Shown: positions 58,106 to 64,000 of the stretch, piece by piece
Numbering within the stretch: the first letter of the stretch is position 1
Layout of the letters: each line of letters opens with the position of its first letter
Assembly (NCBI GenBank): GCA_024741835.1
Contig: JAENRP010000191.1
Span: 18,428 to 82,427, forward strand
Reading direction: 5' to 3'
Length of the DNA stretch: 64,000 bases
DNA from: Diplocarpon mali
Lineage: Eukaryota > Ascomycota > Leotiomycetes > Helotiales > Drepanopezizaceae
Notes under the pieces: generated by a model
Seen by the model: only the letters and a program-made list of their open reading frames with translations
Told to the model about the DNA's origin: nothing
The model's database searches: none
Made by a program: the position numbers and the translations under genes

Positions 58106-61100
58106 CCTCTACTTAGACCTTACTCTAATTGACCTATAGTTAGGAAAACAATAACTATCCTTTTGCGCTAATCTAACTCTTAGGTATCTCTTTAAATTAA
58201 AAATAATCAATTAATAGTAACCTCTATTAAAATCACCAATCCTACTTATAGGGTAGGACTAAGAGTCAAATTTCCTAAAAGATATTCCTTTATAAGACTA
58301 TATAACTTAACTTATAGTCTAGGCCTAGGAGTCGATTTAAAAACTTTCCTTTATAAGACTATATGACCTAACTCGCAAGGTAGGCCTAGGAGTCGTCCTT
58401 AAGCCTACTAAGCCCTTACTATCTTTTGCAATCTTAGTATATCTTTAAATGCTTTGAACTTTACAACTATCTCTAATAGCTTTATAAATCCATCTACTAC
58501 TATTTAATCGGTTAGGATATAAGTAATTAATAACTTATTCTTTATAATAAGGTCGCAGATAAAGTAGTAAATAATATTAATATATTTCGATCGCTTATAT
58601 AAGTATAGATTCTTAATAAGTGCAATCGCCCTTATATTATCTACTTAAAGATTAATATAGTTCCTATCTTATTTAATATACTTAGCGAAACTTATATCTT
58701 TTAAAACTTAGGCGATCTATAATCCTTATTTGCAATTTAATAATATTAATATATATTCGGCCTTAGTGCTTGCAGTAGCTACTGATTTCTACTTCCTACT
58801 TCCTTATAATATAGGTCTATTATATAGTACTGCTACGCTTCTAGATATACTTTTCTAACCTTTTATATTTACCTAATCGGAATTGGTATATACCTTAAGC
58901 TTTGCGCTTATATATTTCATTAGTCTATATCTCACCTTTTATATAATTATCAATCGAAGGTACCTTCTAAGTCGCTTGATTGCATTCTTATATCGAATCG
59001 TCGGATCCTTTAAGTTCTAATTAAGTTGCTTAATAATAAAGGCAATATCTAGTCTTATATATATTATAGTATATATAATCGCTTTAATATCCTATTAGTA
59101 CTTCTTCAGATCTCCTTTCTACTTATTTTTATTAATAGGCTCTAACTTATTATACTTTCCTTCGATTGGAGTACGCTTTAGCTTAAAGTTGGGAGCATAA
59201 GTGAAGAGTCCTATTTAATCTAGGATTTTTTTAATATACTACTCTTAATCCAATTAGAGTTCTTAAGTAGAGCAGTTCCTTATAATATAGATGCTAAGGA
59301 TTTTATAAATTTCCCTTAGATCCTTAGTATTAAAACGTTTTTAAATTATTATAAAGAACCAATCTAATTAAGTAGTTGTTTTTACAGCTATAGCAATATC
59401 GTTAATATATAATAGCAACTTAATTCTATACTTAGTATAAGTAAATAGATAAGGGTTAGCTAGGCTTTAAACGAATCCTATTTCTACTAAAGCAAAGCTA
59501 TATAAGAGGTTCTAATTATAAGCTGATTGTTTAAGCTTATAGATATTATAGAGTATATAAAGGGAGTGGCTAGCGTATATAGGAATACCGTTAGGTTAAG
59601 AGAGAAAAATCCGTTCCTTTATAATTGCTTTAATAAATGCATTTTTAATATTATACTATTTGCATTTAAGGTCCTTAGCAGCTACTATTACTATAAATAT
59701 GCAAAGGGTATCTATGCGAACTATTGGCGCAAATGTATTAAAGTAGTCTTCTCTATACTATTAGGAGAAGCCCTTAGCTATAAGCCTTGCCTTATAATAT
59801 TCTAAGGTCCTATTTATATATGTTTTAATTATAAAGACCCACTTTGTTAATACTAGGTTCATATCCTTTGGTATTAGTTCCTTTATCTATATGCCATTTG
59901 TAATAAGAGAGCTTATCTCCTTTTAAATTGCCTTATTCTATACTACTCTATTCTTTAAATTATTAATAGCTTTATTATACATCTTTAAAAGAGAGATTTT
60001 CATTATCCTCTTAATAGCTAGGAATGCATTATCTTTATCAAAGCTCTATTAGAGTTTAAGCTTATAAATCCTATATGCTATTATGACTTAAATACGCTTA
60101 GACTTGCGTTCATTTAAGGTATCTTCTAGTTCTAGGTCTCTATTCCTCTTTAAAGGCATAGGTTCGACTATAGGTTCTATAGGCTTATTATCTAAGGAAC
60201 TGCTTTCTAATAGTAAAGGCTTATTATTACTTATACCTATTTCAAGAACATCCTTTACTATAGGTGCTTTAACTAAAGGGATAATAATATCAAAGTTATT
60301 CTATACTTTAAGTAGTTCGCAGATAATAGGAATAGTCTATTCGGCTTTTAGGCGATTAGCAGGTCGTCGATTAGCAGGTGCGCTTAATATACTTAAGCTA
60401 AGAGAAAGGGGTTATTAATTCGGCTTAATAGTATTACTATTAAGTAATATACCTTACGAATCTCTAGGTATATAAAGCTTTAAGGATAGCTCCTTCCTAT
60501 TTTAAGATTTATCGAACTTAACTACTAAAGATATAATTACTCGCCTTAGATCTAGTGCATATACTATCTATTATTTTATTATCTATTTAATATACTTAAC
60601 AAATATATACTCTTTACCTTAGTCTATTAGCTTCTTACTCTTTATACCCGCGGGCTAAGACTTTAAGCTAATATAAGAGTAGCAGATACTTTTAAAAACG
60701 CAGATATAGTCTAGGCTTAGTTTCTATTTGAAATATGCCTTATATAGCAATATTTAAGTGCTATTAACTATTAGTCTATTACTTATTCTATTTCGTAAGT
60801 ATGCGTTTGCCTTAATCGCAAGGTCCTAGAATTCTAATAGTAGATTAGTATCTTATAATAGAGCGCGATAGTCAGTCTCTACTTGCTAAATGCTTTGCTT
60901 AGCGATGCTATTCTAATAGGAACCTTTATATATTATAATTGGTTTATAATAAACTCTTTATTTTGCCTATTTATTAAGCTTTACCTTAATTTCTAATATA
61001 TTATTAGACCTAATAGCTATTAGCTTTAACTAAGTCTAGCGTTCCTCTATTACTTTCTAAGTTTCTAGCTTTTCTATAAGCTTAGATTTAATCTTAGTAT

Positions 61101-61513
61101 AAATGGTCTATATCTATTAAGTGGAGTTATCTACTATTTAAGAAAACTAATTATTTCCTTTGATTAAGGTTGTAAATAGTCTAGCAGTATCGATAGATAT
61201 TAGCGCTAGTATCGAATCTTTCTATAAATTAAGCTTAGTTTGCGTCCGATTTTAAAGTTTTATTAGCTTGCAAATTCAGTATATTAAGCGATCCTTTAGT
61301 ACTTAGATCTTCCATTTTAGGATTAAAACCTTATATAAGCCCTTTAATTTCTTTAGCTTTAAATATGCAAATCTTTTATATATTAGCTAATACTTTAATA
61401 GGCTTTTAGCTTTTAATAGCTTTAGTAGCCTATTATTAGTTGATACTTTATTATTAGCAGCTAGAAAGGACTAATGATAGCAGTTTAAGGTTTTGCTATT
61501 TTCTAATTGCAAG

Positions 61514-61838
61514 CCTAGCTTAAGAGTCGTTTTTAATAAAACCGTAAGATCTACTCGCAGTCCTGGCTTAAGAGTTGTCTTTAACGAATTTGCGAATTTT
61601 ACTTATAGTCTTAGCTTAAGAGTTATTTCTACGAATTTCACTTGCGATCCTAGTCTGAGAGTTATTATTAGCAAATTTGCAAAATCTACTCGCAGTCCTA
61701 GCTTAAGAGTCATTTCTACTAAATTCACTTATAATCTTAGCTTAAGAGTCATCTTTAAAGATACCTTACAATCTACCTATAGTCTTAGCTTAAGAGTTAT
61801 TTTCGCAAATTTTATTTGCAATCCTAGCTTAGGAGTCC
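61514..61838 (-). repeat. Internal 48/39-base tandem repeat, copy C
   Basis: The first and last cores (61514 and 61823) are 309 bases apart, exactly as in copy B. On the plus strand the array lies in an open frame of 155 codons with SLRVxF-type repeats. The coding strand of the element is the other one. Confidence 0.82.
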
Positions 61839-63853
61839 ATCTATTCTCCTTATCCTTACTTAATTATATTAAGGTAAAGAGTGCACTTTCCTTAAAGGAA
61901 TCCACTTATAGGTCTGGCCTAGGAGTTAATTTCTATAATATTACCTTTAAGATAATATAAAGTCTATCTTTAATTTTAGCTTTAAAGATTACTTTATAAT
62001 TATTATTTATAAATTATATAAATTAATTATTAAAAACTCTTATATAATTCAACTTTATATAAATCTTATAATTAAATAAAAGATTAATACCTAAGCTAAG
62101 CATAAGGAGAACATTTTGCAAAAGGAAAGAAACGCTAGCAATATTCATTTCTACTATACTTATTAAGTCTATATATAACCTTTTACTACTAACCTTAATA
62201 GAGCGCCTTTTTATTTTAATAAGCAGGCCTTTAAATAAGTAGGGTTTATTAATTATATATACTATATAACTAGTATTATTATACCAATCGGATTCAAGGA
62301 TCTTATAAAGATCGGCTTTTAAAACGTAAGCATCTTTATTATAATTATCATTTGAATTATTAAAAGTGGATTTAGGTTTAAATAACCTACTATTATTATT
62401 AGAAGTATTTGCTAAAGTTTTAACTAAATAGCCTTTTCCTTTACCTTTCCTTAGTAGTTGCAGCCTTTAGTAGGATAAGGGCAGTTTACTTCTTAACTTT
62501 TGCTTTAATTACTTCTTAATATTAAAGCTAGCAATTATATCAATCAGTTGCCTTCTAACTTTATAATTAGTAATATTATAAGTACTATTATAAAAGTAGT
62601 ATTCTTAATAAGCTTAAGGGCTTATCCTACGCTCCTTCCTCTTCTTAGGCTTATCGTTACCTTATAATACAGCATTTGCCAATTTAGAGCGTCCTTTAAG
62701 GTCTTGCTTAATAGTTTAAAAGAGGTCGATCTTCTTATAGATCTTAAAGTTAGGTTAGATAAGAAGAGATTATTTTATAATAGCGAACTTAAGAGGGAGG
62801 TTATTAAGTAGGAAATTAAAAAGCTGAGTTTCCTTAAAAGTCATAGCTATCTTAGGATCTGCGGCTCTTACTCTCCTCCTTACTTTATATAATATAAACT
62901 AAGTAGAGTCTATATTTATATCTATATCCTTGCTATCTTTGTCTTTTTTATACTAAAATGAAGTGATCTGCTATAGTAGATGCTAGGTATTAAAGGTAGT
63001 TATTTAAGAGTATTTTACCTTTAATATATCCTATCTTATCTTTGCATTATTATAAACTTAAATAAAATCTCAGTCTTTATCGCTTAAACCTCTATTAATC
63101 TTAAGCTTATATTTAGCTAAGGCCAGCTTATACTCCTTCTCCTTTTCCATATTTAAAATCTGCCTTTAGGATTCTTAGTTATTATCTACTAAAGCTCTTA
63201 AGCTAAGCTTATTTAATATATCTGGCAAATCCTTAGCAATTGTATTAGTTATTAAAGTAGAAGTAGACGAATTAGTAGAGGGAGTATAAGGGGCTATTCT
63301 TGCGTATTTAATAAGTGTCTTTTAAATTGCTATTTTAATGCCTTTGCTCTTAAAGTAAAGCTTTAAATCGTCAAACTATTATTGCTAGTTCTTTTAAGAG
63401 AGTTAGAGGTCTTTAGGCTTAGTGTTTCGATCGGAATCGGATACTATTGCCATTTTGAATAGAATTGCGTTTAAAATCAAATAAATTAAATAGTTAAGGG
63501 CACTCCTCCTATCGAAAAGTTGAAATGATTAAATAGCAGGTATTATAGAAGTATTAAATAGGGAGGAAGTCCTCTTATCGAAAAGGGTTTTTAGGCTATA
63601 ATATAGGGAATTATACCTCTTATAAAACATAGTAAAGCAAGGAATCATACCTCTTATAGTACCAAAGGGGTTATAAAGCAAGGAATTATACCTCTTGCAA
63701 TATAGGTTGGCTAAATAGGGAATCACACCTCCTATTTACCAATTGCTTGCCTCTTACTATAAGTCTCATTCAACTTCCTACTAATAGTTGTAGCGCAAGT
63801 GCTTTCTAAGGGAAGTTAATAATCTATTATCGGTCTATCTAAGGCTTATAACC

Positions 63854-64000
63854 TATTAAGCTTAAGTGAGTTGGCGCAATAGGTATAGGAAACTTCTAAA
63901 GGTCGATAGTCGATATATTAGTAAGAGTTAAGGAAGGAAGGTTACCCCTTTCTTCCCTATAGCTATATACGTATCAATATCCTACTGACTAAGCAGTAGG
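63854..64000 (-). repeat. Copia-1 5' LTR (copy C), cut by the window end
   Basis: The first 147 bases of the 195-base LTR are present, from tattaagcttaag to the ctactgactaagcagtagg palindrome region. Just left of it, ggcttataacc (minus strand ggttataagcc) is where the primer-binding site should be. Confidence 0.85.

Larger units (their letters stand above)
57911..64000 (-). mobile_element. Copia-1 copy C, nearly full-length, minus strand
   Basis: This is the most complete copy. The 3' LTR is at 57911-58105, RNase H at about 58.4-58.95 kb and RT at about 59.0-59.85 kb. In the RT, the minus strand shows YKARLIAKGF, then DYFNTFAPIVRIDTL, then AAKDLKC and NAFIKAIIKERIFLS. Integrase and gag regions and the repeat array at 61.5 kb follow, and the 5' LTR starts at 63854. 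The element would be about 6.14 kb if that LTR is also 195 bases. Stops are scattered through all domains, so it is non-autonomous. Confidence 0.9.

Noticed and set aside
61493..61960. A 155-codon plus-strand frame in Copia-1 copy C.
   Set aside because: It lies opposite to the element's coding strand and stays open only because the 48/39-base array is in a multiple-of-three register.

Overview
The window reads as a filamentous ascomycete (Pezizomycotina) chromosome segment. The genes carry many short introns (about 45-190 bases, GT..AG). Their best family matches are mould-type proteins: an AspA-type septin, a Cti6 PHD protein, a fungal dynein light intermediate chain and a leucine-catabolism gene pair. 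The flanks are AT-rich, stop-riddled retrotransposons whose copies differ mainly by C-to-T/G-to-A changes, as expected from repeat-induced point mutation (RIP). The species cannot be fixed from this sequence.

Layout. 1-7.86 kb: RIP-mutated retroelements, with a Ty1/Copia copy (here Copia-1) lying inside a Ty3/Gypsy copy, both on the minus strand. 7.86-11.0 kb: AT-rich transition without a recognisable gene. 11.0-38.3 kb: a gene island of balanced base composition with eleven intron-aware gene models. 38.3-41.5 kb: AT-rich sequence with LTR debris. 41.5-64 kb: a nested stack of retroelements: Gypsy (minus), then Copia-1 copy E (minus), then a second Copia family D (plus), then Copia-1 copy B (minus), then Copia-1 copy C (minus, running off the window). 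Each element is cut by the next one.

Genes in order: BXI1-type Bax-inhibitor protein (-), septin CDC11/AspA (-), HSV2-type PROPPIN (+), IST3-type RES-complex RRM protein (-), dynein light intermediate chain (+), a protein with an areA-type LEN-WRIW motif (-), a signal-peptide/membrane protein resembling DUF7728 (+), methylcrotonoyl-CoA carboxylase beta (-), isovaleryl-CoA dehydrogenase (+), CTI6 PHD protein (-), and a conserved protein of unknown function with a CEFC motif (+). From the septin onward ten genes alternate strand without exception, so every intergenic region is either a shared promoter or a shared terminator region.

The clearest functional link is the divergent mccB/ivdA pair. 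These encode consecutive parts of mitochondrial leucine degradation (isovaleryl-CoA to 3-methylcrotonyl-CoA, then its carboxylation) and share a 495-base intergenic region. The MCC alpha subunit is not in the window. A 3.2 kb gene-free stretch at 23.0-26.2 kb holds several minisatellites and a 102-base N gap.

The most unusual structures are the depth of the retroelement nest, the appearance of the same Gypsy/Copia-1 arrangement on both sides of the gene island with different junctions, and an in-frame alternating 48/39-base repeat array inside Copia-1 whose copy number differs between copies. All exon boundaries were derived by eye from reading frame, splice consensus and family conservation. 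No search or alignment program was run.
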